NCBI GenBank assembly: GCA_958295665.1
Contig: OY282560.1
Span: 259,727,368-259,791,367 of the forward strand
Direction: 5' to 3'
Length of the DNA stretch: 64,000 nucleotides
Source of the DNA: Tipula vernalis
Taxonomy: Eukaryota > Arthropoda > Insecta > Diptera > Tipulidae
The notes under the pieces: model-generated
Told to the model about the DNA's origin: nothing
Seen by the model: the letters and a program-made list of their open reading frames with translations, nothing else
The model's database searches: none
Position numbers and translations under genes: made by a program
Part shown: positions 34,036 to 48,040 of the stretch, piece after piece
Layout of the letters: every line of letters begins with the position of its first letter
Numbering within the stretch: position 1 is the first letter of the stretch

Positions 34036-37000
34036 ACATACACAGTTAGAAATGGGACGCCTATTTTAACCCCAAACACTATCTTAAAAAGGGACCGGGT
34101 CAAAATGATTGTTAAATGTAACTCCTAATTAGGAAAATTGATTTTTTGATGAAATACCTCCAAAAGGAAGTTAAAACATTAAACTATCACAATAAGTTAG
34201 TTAGGTATTTTGTGAGTTCAATCCAACAACATACTTTCGCAAAATATGACAGTTTTGGGAGTACAAATCATTAGCTCGTTGGTAATGATTTTATCTCATA
34301 TTTAGAGTTAATAAAACTAAAATTTTTTAAGGGAACTCCCAATTGTTCTTTGAATTTATCTCATTCAAGTAACTAGATTTAACAACGTAAAAAACTAGTT
34401 TAAGTACATTTAGGAATTGCTAAGTATGTTCTCACAGAGTAATACGTAACACCTCAAAAAGCGTTTAATCAATTCCTTAATATTCTTGATGTAAACTCCA
34501 AAAGAGGAAAACATTTGGCTGTAAATAGGTAGAAGTACTTATTTACGTTTAAGTAGTTAACCCTAAACATTGTTTAGGAATAATAATAACATGTTCGTTC
34601 ATTTTTTAATTCTTTATTAATTTAAAAAAATTGTCTTAAAATTATTTTATAAACATTGTTAAATTAAATTACATAGGTATATTTCGTTATTCAAATTAAT
34701 TTTTTCAAAACATATTTATATTCTATACAAAGGGAGAAATTATCGAGAAATTTTGCAAGTTTCAGTTCAGAAACTTGGAAATTTCTCGATAATTTCTCCC
34801 TTCGTAAAATATAATTATTTGGTCAAGTACCGATAAAACCTAACATTCCAAAAAATATTTATATTCTGTTTGAATAGTATGAATTTTTTACAAACAATTT
34901 TGTTTATATTTATTTTAAAATAGTTTCTAGAAATATGAGCTTCTGTGCTCCAATTTTCAATCATTAAGAATATTCCATTATCTATTAATTCCGAATTCCG
35001 GTACACCGAAAATAGTGAAATGACCCGAAACCAATTTTACAAATTAGAAAGTGTTACTAGTTCGAAAAATTGAAATCAACTTTCAATTCATTTATTAACT
35101 TATATAATTTATTTAGTTTATTTAATTTATTTAATTGATCTATTAAAGAATACTGTCTGTAAAATTTCCAAAAATGTTTGTTTGTTTTCCGAAGATGCAC
35201 AATGGCACGAAATATAAAAAAATAAAAAATTGTATTTGTTATAATTAAAAATCAAAATAAAAGTATTCAATATATAGTTCAATAATAAGATTTGAAGAAA
35301 GAGAAAGATTTGAGAAATTACAATATTTTATCGATACCGGTCCATTTTTACAATTTTTTGTAAATTCATATAAGCTTTCAGAAAGGCGCTCTTTATCATT
35401 AATGGATCTGTTATTTTTAATATCTTTATTAACCTTTTAAAATACTATTTCCAAGGACACGGAGTGAAAATTGCAAATATGTTCGTAAGTAGAGACATTC
35501 TTGTGGACATTTAAAATATGGATATAGCTGTATCGATATTTGAATAAAAATAATGAAATTATGAACAAAATATTATGTTATTTTAAACCAAACTATTTAA
35601 AAACCTAGGCTTTAATTGAATTCTATATAAATAATTAAAAATGTTAATGTTAAGAATGTAAACGAATTTAGAAACCTTGAATAAGTGATTGTTGAAATGT
35701 CTCTACGACAAATTTCTCACCAGGTCTTGCAGCTTTAGCGAAAAACATGACAAACAATTAATAAACATGTCGATCGAAGTTTTTGGTCCCACAAGAAGGA
35801 ACCAGAATTTTACTCGACAAGGATTTGTCGTACAAAAATTTTATGAATCCCATATTCAAGGTTTTTATAATCTCTACAAAATGGCTTATTTGGATTTTCA
35901 AATAAAAAATTAGTAATATTCGTTGACAGTTTTAAAACTAGCATGTTTTCTCGTTTAGAAAATTTTTATTTAACTGAAAAAGTCTTAAAAAACAAGCAAA
36001 AAGAAGCTCCAGTATCAGAAAGTATGCCGAATTTCCTTAAATTAAAAATAAAAAAGAAAAAGAAATTATTTCGATATTCGACAAAGATGCAAACGTTTCA
36101 AAATGGCGCGGTTTATAAGTATAGTATAAATAATAAATAAATATGAACTAGTATATATTCTTGGGTTGTTTCGTTAGTCGGAAATGTTTTAACAGGTTTT
36201 TTCCTCATTCGAAGCTTGCTTGAGATAAAGAATTTTTGCTGTAAAAATTGGTATTTCACATTTCAAACACAAACTGGAAAACAACTATTCCAAATTTAAT
36301 ATAATATACTAATCGAAAACAATCTTTTTTGTGGTCTTAAACAATGTTTAAACTGAGAAATTGATTTTTCTTCATGAAAGCAGTGGATTTTCCATATTTC
36401 TTAACCTAAGCATTCTTTTGTGACCACAAAAAAGCTTTCTCAAAAAAACCGAAAAGATTTCCGATTAGTGAGTGTTTATTTACATTGTTTTGTTTATTTA
36501 AAAGGCAACTTTCCTGTTATAATTTAAATTTGAAATATGAACCAAAGTCTTAAGCAACACCTGGATTATTTGAACCCAGTTTCAAGCAAGTCGTAGATGG
36601 GGCACTTTTAACTAGAGCATTTATAACTAGAGCACCCTTTATAAATAAACATTATAGTGAACATAAAATAACATATTACCGTTTATAATAAATTTCTTAT
36701 TATACTTTTTCGTTCCGTTGCCTAATTTGATGAACAGTCACTCTAGACATTGTTGATAATGATGATGGTGATTATTGAGGAGATAATGAGGATTTAACCA
36801 GATACAACAAAGCCGTAGACATCGTTGTTTATAATATTGTATTGAGGAGATATCCAGACACAGTTTATCCTTTTGAAAGTCTTTAAAATAAATAAAATGT
36901 TAAAATTGATTAATAATAAGTTTATTAAATATAAAATATTTGTTTATATTCAGGGTGCCCAAAACGCACTTCTTCCACTTCACATTCTTGTGAAGGTTGT

Positions 37001-40000
37001 ACCACATAACTTTTAATAAAAATCTGAATTACGCTATATGCCTATTTGTGGTCATAAATGCGGCAATTGAGGTTTTACTATAGAAATTAAGCATATTTTG
37101 TAACATTTGTAGAAATTGAGCATTTTGAATTTTACTTACAACTTAGCAATAACTATACCAAAATTTAACAAACCATTATTTAAAACTTCGATTATTTCAA
37201 TTTATGCTTGTGTGGTGTGTAACGAATTTTTTTCTTTGAGCTATGTTCCATGTCAGCATCTTATGGTGTAGATTTTGATTCTGGTGAATTCTGATGTTTA
37301 CATTTCATTCATTTATAAAAAATTATTTGGCGACTTCTACCCTGTTAACTGTTTTTAAAATTAAGCATTATTTGTACACACTCTATAGTTTTGAGTTAAT
37401 CATAGTTATAAAGTGATTACAAATAATGTTTAATCTTAAAAAGGCGAGAAAAATCTTTAGATTTTACAAATCATCTCAATTTCCCTTCAAAATCATGTTA
37501 CGCAACCATGTAACTATGTATCTCAAATTGAATCAAAAATTGTGTAAATAACCTTAAATTAAAAAAAACACAACAATTACAATTTATTAATATATTTTGA
37601 TGTAGGATCGTGTATTGACAGATTTCCGAAGGTGCAAGCTATTTTTTCGGGAAAATTTTAGCATTTTTCCGTTAAAATCTTGCAATTTTTTCAATTTTTT
37701 TAAAATGTAAAATACATTTTTTTACAGCAAGTATAAATTCTAGGTAAACGGGGGTTTGAGGCCGCCGGCTCCCATTCTTTAAGGTATATAATGAATAAAA
37801 ATTATATTTGAAAAATTATGTTTAAAAAACTTGCAGTTAGCAAGCATTTGTGGTAATGTCAGAAGAAGCATTTCATAGCATTTGTATTTCTATCAGACGA
37901 AGCGATAAAAGCGATATATCTCTTTGGTCCGTGCCTACAAGATTGATAAAGCAATATTGAAATAAGAAAAAAAAATTATTTTTTAAAAGATGATTTTTAT
38001 AATAAAAACATGTGCATGGTCCAAAAATATACATCTTATTTGATTTTAGCGACATAAACAGCAAGTATCACTCTTATTTGAATTATTTTGATCAAGTAGT
38101 ATTTTAATAATATAGAAAATTTAAAAATACCAAATTTACGGTATGTATAACCTCAAATAATTTCACAGAAACGCACCTCAATTATTTAGACAAAACCGCA
38201 TGTCTTCTATCAGTATCTGTTTGTACTACCTCGCGAGTGTCTAACAAAACATTTAACAGTCACTTTTATTTTTTTTACACGTGGTCACTTATCTAGATAC
38301 TTACCTAATTAAATTACACTTGAAATAAAGGCTTTTCCCGCTCACAAAATTATAATTTATGTAGATTTCCACCATCACCATTTTTCCACATTTTTTTCAC
38401 ACAGTTTGTTTCATTATGAACCTTATGCAAGGAAAGATAAAACCACAATGATTTGTGTGATCGACCGTCAATCATCGGCTACTATTTCGACACTTTATTT
38501 ACGAAATAATATTAATATTACTTCCGATCCCAAATATTGTTTCTTTTTCGGGGTAACAATATTCCTTAACTTTAAAGGATTATTATTATTAACTTCATTT
38601 GGGAAATTTCACTTTATTATTTCCATATAAGAGATATTATTAGCGCCAAAAAATAAATGTGTGAAATAGATCAAAAGTATTTCTATATGTCATGTTGTAA
38701 ATCAATTAAACTGCATTTCTTATATTTTTTACCAAGTTGATTATTTGTAAAAGTTTGAATGTAAACAGAAATTGTTTGGTTCGCAGCCATACGTATTATT
38801 ACTGCGGGCAAAAAATTAAATTTTCTGAACTATTGGCGAACCAAATTTGTTTGTAAGAATTTGTAACTGCTGGAAATTATCCTCATACGTTTGGCTGAAA
38901 GGGGTTTGTCGAACTATACATGTTTCAATACGGATCGTCGGCCATAATTTATTAATAAAATTGTTCATTTGATCAACTTTTTTTGATCAAAATCCAAGTT
39001 TGTATACCATCTCCAAGTTCAAGAATTTTTTTTTTGTATCTTGGACGTCATCTCGCGGGCAGATGTTTGGGCTTCGTTGCATTAGTATAACTTCAGAACG
39101 ATTCATTTTTCGAAGGGTTCGGGTCTCATTGATTAGGATGATTAAAAAGCGAGTGCATATTATCTAGTAGGTCAGTTGAACTAATCAATTGTAATTAATA
39201 ACTACAGCACCCGCAATTTAAGTGGAAAACAATCGCCACAAGTATTTTGTCACAACTGATTAATTTAATTGTTTCTTAAATATACCAATAAGAATAGTCA
39301 TTTATAAAAGGTACATTTTAAATGGAGAGTCAATAAATGAAACAAAAACAAGAATTTGGAGAATTGTCCAATCTAATTATTAAAAGTAAAAGATTTAATT
39401 CAAGCTTAGGATCGTATACTTAATAACTTAGTAATTCGTAATTTGACAAACTATTACTACCCGTGCGGATTATTTATGTAATGCAGCTAATTAAAGATTT
39501 TCGTAAGGTGTTTCAGTAACTTTCAGCCAGACAAGCTGCGGCTTAATAGAGCGGTGCGGTTTATAAGGGAAAACATGGTAAATAAAATTATATTTTGAAT
39601 TATATTATGTGTTTGTAATTTTTGTTTGTTTGCACACTTTAGTGTGTTCAGTTTAACCATTTTTTGAGTACGAAAATAGAATATTGTTTTTTTAGTTTCA
39701 AATTAGAAAAAATAGGTAAAATATGCATATAATTTAGCTCAAATAGTCTGTGAGGTAAATTATAATGCGAATTACCCTTATATTATTTTCTAAAACTACA
39801 ATCAAAGCACATTTAATTGATATAGTGCATACTTATAAAGAAATGTGGACATTAAGTAAATACTTTGTGATACATTCTTGAATTAACTTGTCAAATAATT
39901 AAACGAAGATAAAATTACCATTAAATTGATAATAATAAGTACTACAGCAAAATTTTAAAAAATTGGAACAATCTTACGGAAATACATTATTGCTAATAAC

Positions 40001-40194
40001 AAACCGGTGATAAACTATAACTCCTGAGTGATTTATCAACTTTTTGGGGTAACTTCAATGAAATTTTTGGAAATATATTTTAACTACTAAGAAAAATAAT
40101 AAAATTAATTTTGAGACAGAGTTAACTTAATTGTAACTCCCGTTGATTTTAACTCACGGTTTGGGAAGAACGTCCCATTTCTTACTGTGTATGT
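34036..40194. mobile_element. Possible 6.1-kb non-coding element with 24-bp inverted ends
   Basis: ACATACACAGTTAGAAATGG followed by GACG (34036-34059) is matched with one difference by the reverse complement of 40171-40194. No target duplication is certain, because the flanks themselves are TATGTACATA-like. The 6-kb interior is AT-rich and holds no transposase or other recognisable gene, only short open frames (for example 35689-35913 and 35943-36140) of unknown and probably no meaning. It could be a non-autonomous or gutted element, or two unrelated fragments that share an end. Confidence 0.4.
34730..34802. repeat. Near-perfect 34-bp hairpin
   Basis: AAGGGAGAAATTATCGAGAA continuing to AAGTTTC pairs with the downstream arm GAAACTTGG...CTCCCTT, with one small bulge and a 6-nt loop (AGTTCA). 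The 73-bp unit could fold as a precursor-microRNA-like stem or be a tiny palindromic transposon remnant. There is no evidence of expression. Confidence 0.8.
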
Positions 40195-41920
40195 GTACAT
40201 ACATATATCGTTTATTTTTGAGTTGAGTGATTTTGATTTTATTTTTCCCGTATGTACCGTACCATACATTTTCTTTGTAAAACTGAGGAAGGAACATTTT
40301 TATGAAATTGTTTAAGTAGTTGTGTTGAATACACAGGAATACATATATTTGTAATATACATAAAAAGCATGAAACTACAAACTATGTAATTGAAAAAAGA
40401 GCGAAACCGAATGGAAGAAAGCAAAAAAATACAAAGAAAGCTTTTAAAAATGTGTAGTAAACGCTTTTTCATATTTTTGCTTTTATATTTAAGGCAACAC
40501 ATTGAAACGATCTGTACGTATACATAAATACAATTCTTTGTGTACTTGCTAAATTTCAAGCTGTTGATATTGCATTACAGCATTACACGAAAATTATGTT
40601 TGTTAAGTGGTTCAATTAATTCATTAATTAAAAGCACAAAAAGCTCTTAATAGTAAGTTAGTATTTGTGACTTATACGTAATTTTGATCAATAACACAAA
40701 CAACCAAATACTTCGCAAACTTATACAATTTAATTTTATTTGTGCGACCAATTGTGTAATCAAGGTTACAATTTTTGTTGGTTAAGGTTTTTTTGGAAAA
40801 ATCTATAATGCTGAATGGTTGATTAAGCGTTCTAACCTTGAATCGAATTACAGAACATTTGAAATATCATAATTTCATATTTAAAAGAAAACATTTAAAT
40901 TAATATGAATGCCAAAGTAAATATAAGTGTTGGAATTTTAGTTTGAATGTAGCAAAAATTTAAGGAGTACCATGATTACACATATAACATGTGGTAAATT
41001 GATTGACTAAAACAAAAAAGTGGTAAGTGTAAAGGACTGTAAATCAATATCGGAAAAGTGTAATAAAATGTTTGCACGCTTCAAAATACATTAAAGATTC
41101 ATACAATTATGCGGACTACTTCATATTCTAGTAAATATTTCGGAATTAGGCTTCTGGCTGGTCTTGCCTGTGCTACTGGGTGTATTAAAACAAATATATT
41201 TCTAACATTTCAGCTTTGCAAGAGTTACCAGATACAAGTCTGTGAGTAAAACGGTCTATGATTTCCCTGTTCAAAAATATTTGTAAATATCTAATAAACA
41301 TTGAAATATTAAGGATCGGGGAGAACAGATCAACTTCCAATTAAAAACCGACTAGGTGTTATGATTATTATTTATCAGTTCCTCAACTCCGATCTTAAGT
41401 TAAATTTTCCGGTTGCCGTAAATATATTGCTTGCCACAGGGCATGAAATACGGCCAAATAGGGCCAAAGCACCAGTCAACAACAAATACAATCAATAATT
41501 TCGAATGAATTTTATTGGGAAATTGAAGAAGATAAGTATCGAAACAAATATTATCTGAATGCCTAAGTAGAATATGAAAAGTGGACTGCAAAAATTGTAT
41601 CCAAATAAAAGAACATTCACAACATTTTAATTCTGGAACAGTGTTCTTTACACCCCAGTCAAGACGGTGCATTTAGCAAGTAGAGTGCTATCCAATTAAA
41701 CAGTTAAACCACAATAAAAGTTTTATTAACGGTACTTAGGATTGCTTTGCCACATATATACAGCGACTTCGATATAATATTTAATGGCACTGATAAACAA
41801 AGGCTGATACCACGGGGTTCATCCGAACCTGAACGCAAGGAATATTAAATGAAATATCAAATGTTAACGTAAATTATGCCTCGGCAAATCCTTATTTCGG
41901 AGGATTGTAGGAACCAGCCA
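40195..41920. other. Stretch with no gene seen
   Basis: Only short open frames without recognisable content. Confidence 0.45.
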
Positions 41921-43172
41921 TCAACTAAGCCAACTATAACATTTGAATCTGATTTGAGAGAAAGCTTTGAGGAAATGGCGTTGAGCCAATAATACCTGTA
42001 AAGAAAAGGCAGGGAATGGAACCTTTAAAAATTGGTGCAGAATGTACCTGAGGACTTCTGGGAAAGTGGTTTACAATGGAGAATGGAATGGCAAAGAGAT
42101 ACCTAACTTACCCCCAGCACAACAGTTATTACTTGAAATTGAGCAGCTACATTCTGAAAGGGAAGATTAAGTCCAAATCAGAATTGTTTCGACTTATCTT
42201 GGCCATCTAGAATTTTTCCTTTTCTTTAAGAAAACGTTGTTGTTCTTTTTGATTTTCAGTATAAATTTCGTAAGGTAAGTGTCAGGAGAGAAAGAACGTA
42301 AGGTAAGTGTCAGGAGAGACCTTTTCGACTCCGACTCCCCAATCAGACTCCGTGTCAGAATCCGTTGTTTTGACTTATTGTATAAAACATCAAAAAGATG
42401 GATTTGATTCAAAGTGACAACGACGTTTACAGAAACCACAAAAATAATGGAATCGAATTATTAGATTTCCTTAAAGAAACCCGTTTTCCTCAAAAAGGAT
42501 GAAATAAATTAGGTTCCTGGATTGAAAAAATCTATGTTATGAAAAAATTGATTTTACAGCCAAAAAAAAAAATTGGTCACTAGCAGAGTACGGTAGCCGT
42601 GCTATCCTAAGCCAAACACTGTTTTCACCTCCGATCTCCATATTGAGGTGCAATTGGCCGTTCACTTTTTGGGTGCTTTGGCTCCCATCGTATTTTCAGT
42701 TCAATGCGGCTATCAAGACATTATTTGTGGTACCCTCTCAATGCATGACAATTTTCTGGTCTACAGGACTGAGCTATAGGAATCATACAGCAAGGACACG
42801 CAAAGCAAGTAAATAAGATATAAATTTCGATATAATAAGTGAGAGCGGACTTTCAGTCCAACTCCACTTAATTCAAGGGCAAACATTCAAAAATTGTTGT
42901 CGTTACATCTTCAATCTTATTTAACAGTTAAACTAAAAATTACTCATAAAACATCGAAAAATATTTAATTTGATTACCACAAAAAAAAAATGGCGCATTT
43001 TGGTTAAATTCTCTACAAAAAATTTACCACTAAAAACCGACAAATATGATTTACAAAATGTTCTTTTCAACGTGATAACCGGTGTCAACCACCGGTGTGA
43101 AGTTTTCCACAGAATTCAGAAGTGTAGCTTCACAAATTTACAGATTTCAAAAATGTAGCTACACAATTTAGC
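41921..43172. repeat. 1254-bp tandem duplication, copy 1
   Basis: It begins TCAACTAAGCCAACTATAAC and ends ACAATTTAGC, and is followed after two bases by a second copy. The unit includes a small inner direct repeat, CGTAAGGTAAGTGTCAGGAG-like, twice about 25 bp apart (near 42272 and 42297). An 81-codon minus-strand frame and a 62-codon plus-strand frame occur in both copies but have no recognisable content and are probably chance. Confidence 0.95.
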
Positions 43173-43174
43173 TG

Positions 43175-44426
43175 TCAACTAAGCCAACTATAACATTTGA
43201 ATCTGATTTGAGAGAAAGCTTTGAGGAAATGGCGTTGAGCCAATAATACCTGTAAAGAAAAGGCAGGGAATGGAACCTTTAAAAATTGGTGCAGAATGTA
43301 CCTGAGGACTTCTGGGAAAGTGGTTTACAATGGAGAATGGAATGGCAAAGAGATACCTAACTTACCCCCAGCACAACAGTTATTACTTGAAATTGAGCAG
43401 CTACATTCTGAAAGGGAAGATTAAGTCCAAATCAGAATTGTTTCGACTTATCTTGGCCATCTAGAATTTTTCCTTTTCTTTAAGAAAACGTTGTTGTTCT
43501 TTTTGATTTTCAGTATAAATTTCGTAAGGTAAGTGTCAGGAGAGAAAGAACGTAAGGTAAGTGTCAGGAGAGACCTTTTCGACTCCGACTCCCCAATCAG
43601 ACTCCGTGTCAGAATCCGTTGTTTTGACTTATTGTATAAAACATCAAAAAGATGGATTTGATTCAAAGTGACAACGACGTTTACAGAAACCACAAAAATA
43701 ATGGAATCGAATTATTAGATTTCCTTAAAGAAACCCGTTTTCCTCAAAAAGGATGAAATAAATTAGGTTCCTGGATTGAAAAAATCTATGTTATGAAAAA
43801 ATTGATTTTACAGCCAAAAAAAAAAATTGGTCACTAGCAGAGTACGGTAGCCGTGCTATCCTAAGCCAAACACTGTTTTCACCTCCGATCTCCATATTGA
43901 GGTGCAATTGGCCGTTCACTTTTTGGGTGCTTTGGCTCCCATCGTATTTTCAGTTCAATGCGGCTATCAAGACATTATTTGTGGTACCCTCTCAATGCAT
44001 GACAATTTTCTGGTCTACAGGACTGAGCTATAGGAATCATACAGCAAGGACACGCAAAGCAAGTAAATAAGATATAAATTTCGATATAATAAGTGAGAGC
44101 GGACTTTCAGTCCAACTCCACTTAATTCAAGGGCAAACATTCAAAAATTGTTGTCGTTACATCTTCAATCTTATTTAACAGTTAAACTAAAAATTACTCA
44201 TAAAACATCGAAAAATATTTAATTTGATTACCACAAAAAAAAAATGGCGCATTTTGGTTAAATTCTCTACAAAAAATTTACCACTAAAAACCGACAAATA
44301 TGATTTACAAAATGTTCTTTTCAACGTGATAACCGGTGTCAACCACCGGTGTGAAGTTTTCCACAGAATTCAGAAGTGTAGCTTCACAAATTTACAGATT
44401 TCAAAAATGTAGCTACACAATTTAGC
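43175..44426. repeat. 1254-bp tandem duplication, copy 2
   Basis: No difference from copy 1 was found at the points compared. The offset is 1254 bp throughout. Identity ends at ACAATTTAGC, where single-copy sequence resumes. Confidence 0.95.
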
Positions 44427-44525
44427 AAATAGTGTAGTTGTACACAAAAAATGTAGCAGGATAAGTTTTTTGTTTATTTTCATGTAGAAAAAAGTGAACC
44501 AAGTATGAAATTAAATAAAAAATAA

Positions 44526-45779
44526 AAAAAACTAATAGTGTAGCGGTCACTTGTTGATCAGTTAAAAGAATCCTGGAGAGGTGTAAGTAAATCTGAATAT
44601 GTCATATTATTGCACGCTTTCAGTGGAACGTTTGGGCCAAAAGTCATTTTAACGCGACCCTCAAACGAAAGTGAAGTTTTTTTTAAAAATGTTTACTAAA
44701 TTTTTAAACTGTCTATGTATTAGTAAAAATCAACATCCACAGAATTTTTTGTTTAACCAATTTTGCTTAGAACGATATGGTACCAAATGGAGTTATAAGC
44801 CCTTGACGATCCGCAAAAATAGGGGAGGATTTTTTTGATATTGGGATAGCTTCTAGTTACTTCATGATGTAAGTGGCCAATTGGCAAAATCTCTAGGATT
44901 AGATCCACAGAATTTTTTGTTTAACCAATTTTTGTTTACAACGTTATGGTACCAAATAAAGTTGTAAGCCCCTGACGATCCGCAAAAATAAGGGAGGTAT
45001 GTTTTTGTTATTGGGATAGCTTCTGTTTATGACACTTTATGTATTGCGACATGTAAAATCCTATAAATATGCTCTTGAGATAATTATTTTCGTCTTACAC
45101 AGACTCACTAATACACAGTTCACTAATACATCTACAATAAAAAATGTTTTGTAAATTCTTTATTAAAATTTTCTCGTTGCCCAACCGCAACGTGAAGTTT
45201 TTGCGAAATGCTTTGCTAAATACTTTAGTAAGAAAATAAGTAAGTAATTCCCGGACATACTCTCAAGGGGTGAGATATCGCATGTCCACACTTTTATTTT
45301 ATACAAATTTAGTGTAGTGATCACTTGTTGACCAGTTACAAGAAATCCCAGAGATGTTTAAGTAAATCTGAGTATGTCATATTATTGCTTGTTTTCAGTA
45401 GAACATTTGGACCATGAATCATTTTAACGCGGCCCCCACCCCTCCTCTCCCCCATTTCAATTTTAGTGTTGTGGTCACTTATTAAATTTGAGATGTCTAA
45501 GTAAATTTGAGTGGGACGACTCTTGAAAATAAATGCGATGTCTCACCCCCTTCGGGTCGCGTTAAAATGATTCATGGCCCAATTATATGGCATATTCAGA
45601 TTTACTTAGACACCTCTAGGATTTCTTGTAGTTCTCACCCGTTGAGGGTCGTATTAAAATGTCTCTTGGCCCAAACGTTCTACTGAAAGCGTGCAATAGT
45701 ATGGTAAACCCAGATTTACTTAGACATCTCTGGAATTTCTTTTAACTAGCCAACAAATGACCGCTACACTATTAGTTTT
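44526..45779. mobile_element. Nested fold-back / MITE cluster with long inverted ends
   Basis: The outer ends share over 150 bp of inverted similarity, starting AAACTAATAGTGTAGCGGTC and including GCACGCTTTCAGT and AACGTTTGGGCC. Inside, a second, diverged pair of the same sequence faces inward (45302-45440 and about 45550-45660), with a further short copy near 45470. A unit (CCACAGAATTTTTTGTTTAA to GGGATAGCTTCT) is repeated directly at 44735-44855 and 44907-45025. No ORF. This looks like repeated self-insertion of one non-autonomous family. Confidence 0.7.
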
Positions 45780-47689
45780 AATTTATTTATTTTACTAAGC
45801 GAAATTTAATTCTTATTTTACTAATCGTATGTCTGTAGTTCATTAAAATTAGTTTTTAATTTCATACTTCAAAAATGAGACGGGCATACTCAAAAATTGT
45901 TTTTTTCTTTCAAAATGTTACTATGATTTTATAAATTTTGTGCAACATTGCAGCAGCTTTTACGAAAAAAGATAAACCATCTCATATTTTCAGGTTTTTC
46001 TATCCTTTTTAACCTTTTTAACCCAGCCATTATAATCAAAAATGAATTCACAATATTCAACCTTTTATATGTGTTCAATAAGCGATTACACCTTCTGACT
46101 ACAAAATGTGGTCGTTAGTAGGGATTGAATTCCCGGTAATTTCAGAAATTATAAGTATAATGGAATATTTCCCGGGAATGCAAAATCCAATTTCAAAACT
46201 CATCTTTGTCGTTTATTTAATTCATGAAAATAATCAGAAAGTTGCCGGTGAAGGATGCAACGCTATAAAAAAAAGATACGTCTTAGATTTAGAGGGTAAA
46301 GAACTGGATCTTTTGTTAAATAGCCACGACGCTTGGAACACTTTAGGGAGTATACTGGAACCGTTCCTTAATAAAACTGGCACTTAGAGATCTGAAAATA
46401 TATGAAATGAGGGATGAACGAATATTGAGTAATGTCGTCCAGCTACAAAATGTTCTTAAACCACTGATGATACAAACAACATACCCAAAGGCGAAGCAAA
46501 ATTAGCATTATTATTTAGGAATTTAAAAGAACAGAGAACTATTATTGACCGCAGCTTCTGCTTTCTTTAAGAAAGTATGGATGATCCAGTCTTTGGAATT
46601 AGCTCCAAATCCGAAGCGATCTATTTGAAAAACAATGTTGTAGTAGAATCGTTGGAATGAGACAAAGAAATAGAATTCAGTCCAAAGAAGAGCTGGTCAT
46701 ACTTAGTTTATTTATAGAATTAAACGAAATTATTGCCCTGTTAATGTAACCAAAACCCTTTCAAAAGGAAACATATTTTTACTTCCTTAATCAAGGTACC
46801 AAATTTAAGCCAGATATGGAAAAGGAACCAATGAAAAAAACAACCCGCTATCAAACCGTAGCGGGTGGGTTTTTAACGAAAGTTACCATATACCATCATT
46901 GGGCTCACCTTCGTCAACTATTGGTGATATATTAAGTAAAATCAAAGCGTTTAGGTGTGATTATGCAATAAGACAATAGTTTAAATTCAGTTTTTCTCAT
47001 GATGGGAGACTGGGATGGCCTATTGAGTGATAAAATCAGTATTTAATTATTTTAAATGTTAATTAATTGTTTTTCATTTCCATTAAAATTTAAAATTATT
47101 TGAATTTTAATATTACATACATAATGAGTTAATGGATTAAAACTTTGTCTTGCCCAGGATCCCGGTAATTCCCGTGAATCAGAAAATCTTAATCACATTT
47201 CCCAGGAATGTTAAAGGTCCGGATATGGGCAAGGCGTAGTCGCTTAAGTCGGCCTAATCCGAAAATAAATGTAAAATATTCAACTATTTGTATACTCTTA
47301 CTATAAAACTAACAAATTTGACATAAGCGATTATCCTGTACTGTAGTCATATTGATTGTGGAATCATCTCCATCATAAATCATAATGTTTTTGTTCTATT
47401 AAAAAGTGTTCTATTTGACGGAATTATGGTACTGTTATATATTTTCAGAATTGAATAAAAATGTTTATTGTTCATGGTGGATTCACGAGGTCGGACTTTT
47501 ACCCTAGGGTATGTTTTCCGAGCTTCTAAATCAATGATCCCAAATTTTTTGGTTGTATTAGTGATTGATCGGTTAAGGGGCAGTAGGGAAACAAATACCT
47601 AGGGAAAACATCGACCACGTAAGCAAATTTGATTGCATATGCTATATCTCAATTGCAACATAATTCTATATGCAATCACCAAATTAATC
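45780..47689. other. Stretch with a doubtful decayed ORF
   Basis: The ATG at 46106 opens 93 codons ending at 46387. Past the stop, broken frames continue to about 46800. A hAT-like DWNTLGSILEPF-type phrase is faintly visible (AWNTLGSILEPFLNKT), so a decayed hAT transposase is possible but unproven. Two CCCGG-containing patches, near 46130-46180 and 47158-47210, resemble each other. Confidence 0.3.
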
Positions 47690-47870
47690 GCCAACCAAAC
47701 CCTCAAATCAATAATGAAATGAACCCCTTAACCTAACTACAAATCGACTCTTTAATAATTCCCCAACCGAACAACTCATTTAACCCCAATACAGGCTCAT
47801 TAAATCCTAACTCAACTTCAACTCAACTTAGCTCGAACGAAATCTCAATCCTCTGCTCAACTCATAACAT
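47690..47870. repeat. CAACTCAACCC-like tract, short
   Basis: Same phrase family as 30420-31295 (CCAACCAAACCCTCAAATCA, ACTCAACTTCAACTCAAC), less regular. Confidence 0.55.
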
Positions 47871-48040
47871 CGTACCAAAATATCATCATACCATCACCAT
47901 CTTAACATCATACCATCTTACCATCATACTATCATCATCATCATACCACCCACTACCTTCACCATCATATAATTCTTATATACAAACCATCATAGCATTA
48001 TACCATCATAACAACATACCATTATACCGTCATCTAAAAT
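47871..48040. repeat. (CATCATAC)n-type simple repeat
   Basis: Imperfect repeats of ATCATACCATC and CATCATCATCATACC over about 170 bp. Confidence 0.8.

Noticed and set aside
35689..36140. Two adjacent small ORFs (74 and 65 codons)
   Set aside because: The first starts at a non-ATG codon; no recognisable motifs, no splice signals that join them, AT-rich surroundings.
42194..44412. Two identical pairs of small ORFs (81 and 62 codons)
   Set aside because: They are repeated only because the 1254-bp segment is duplicated; no recognisable content or coding context.
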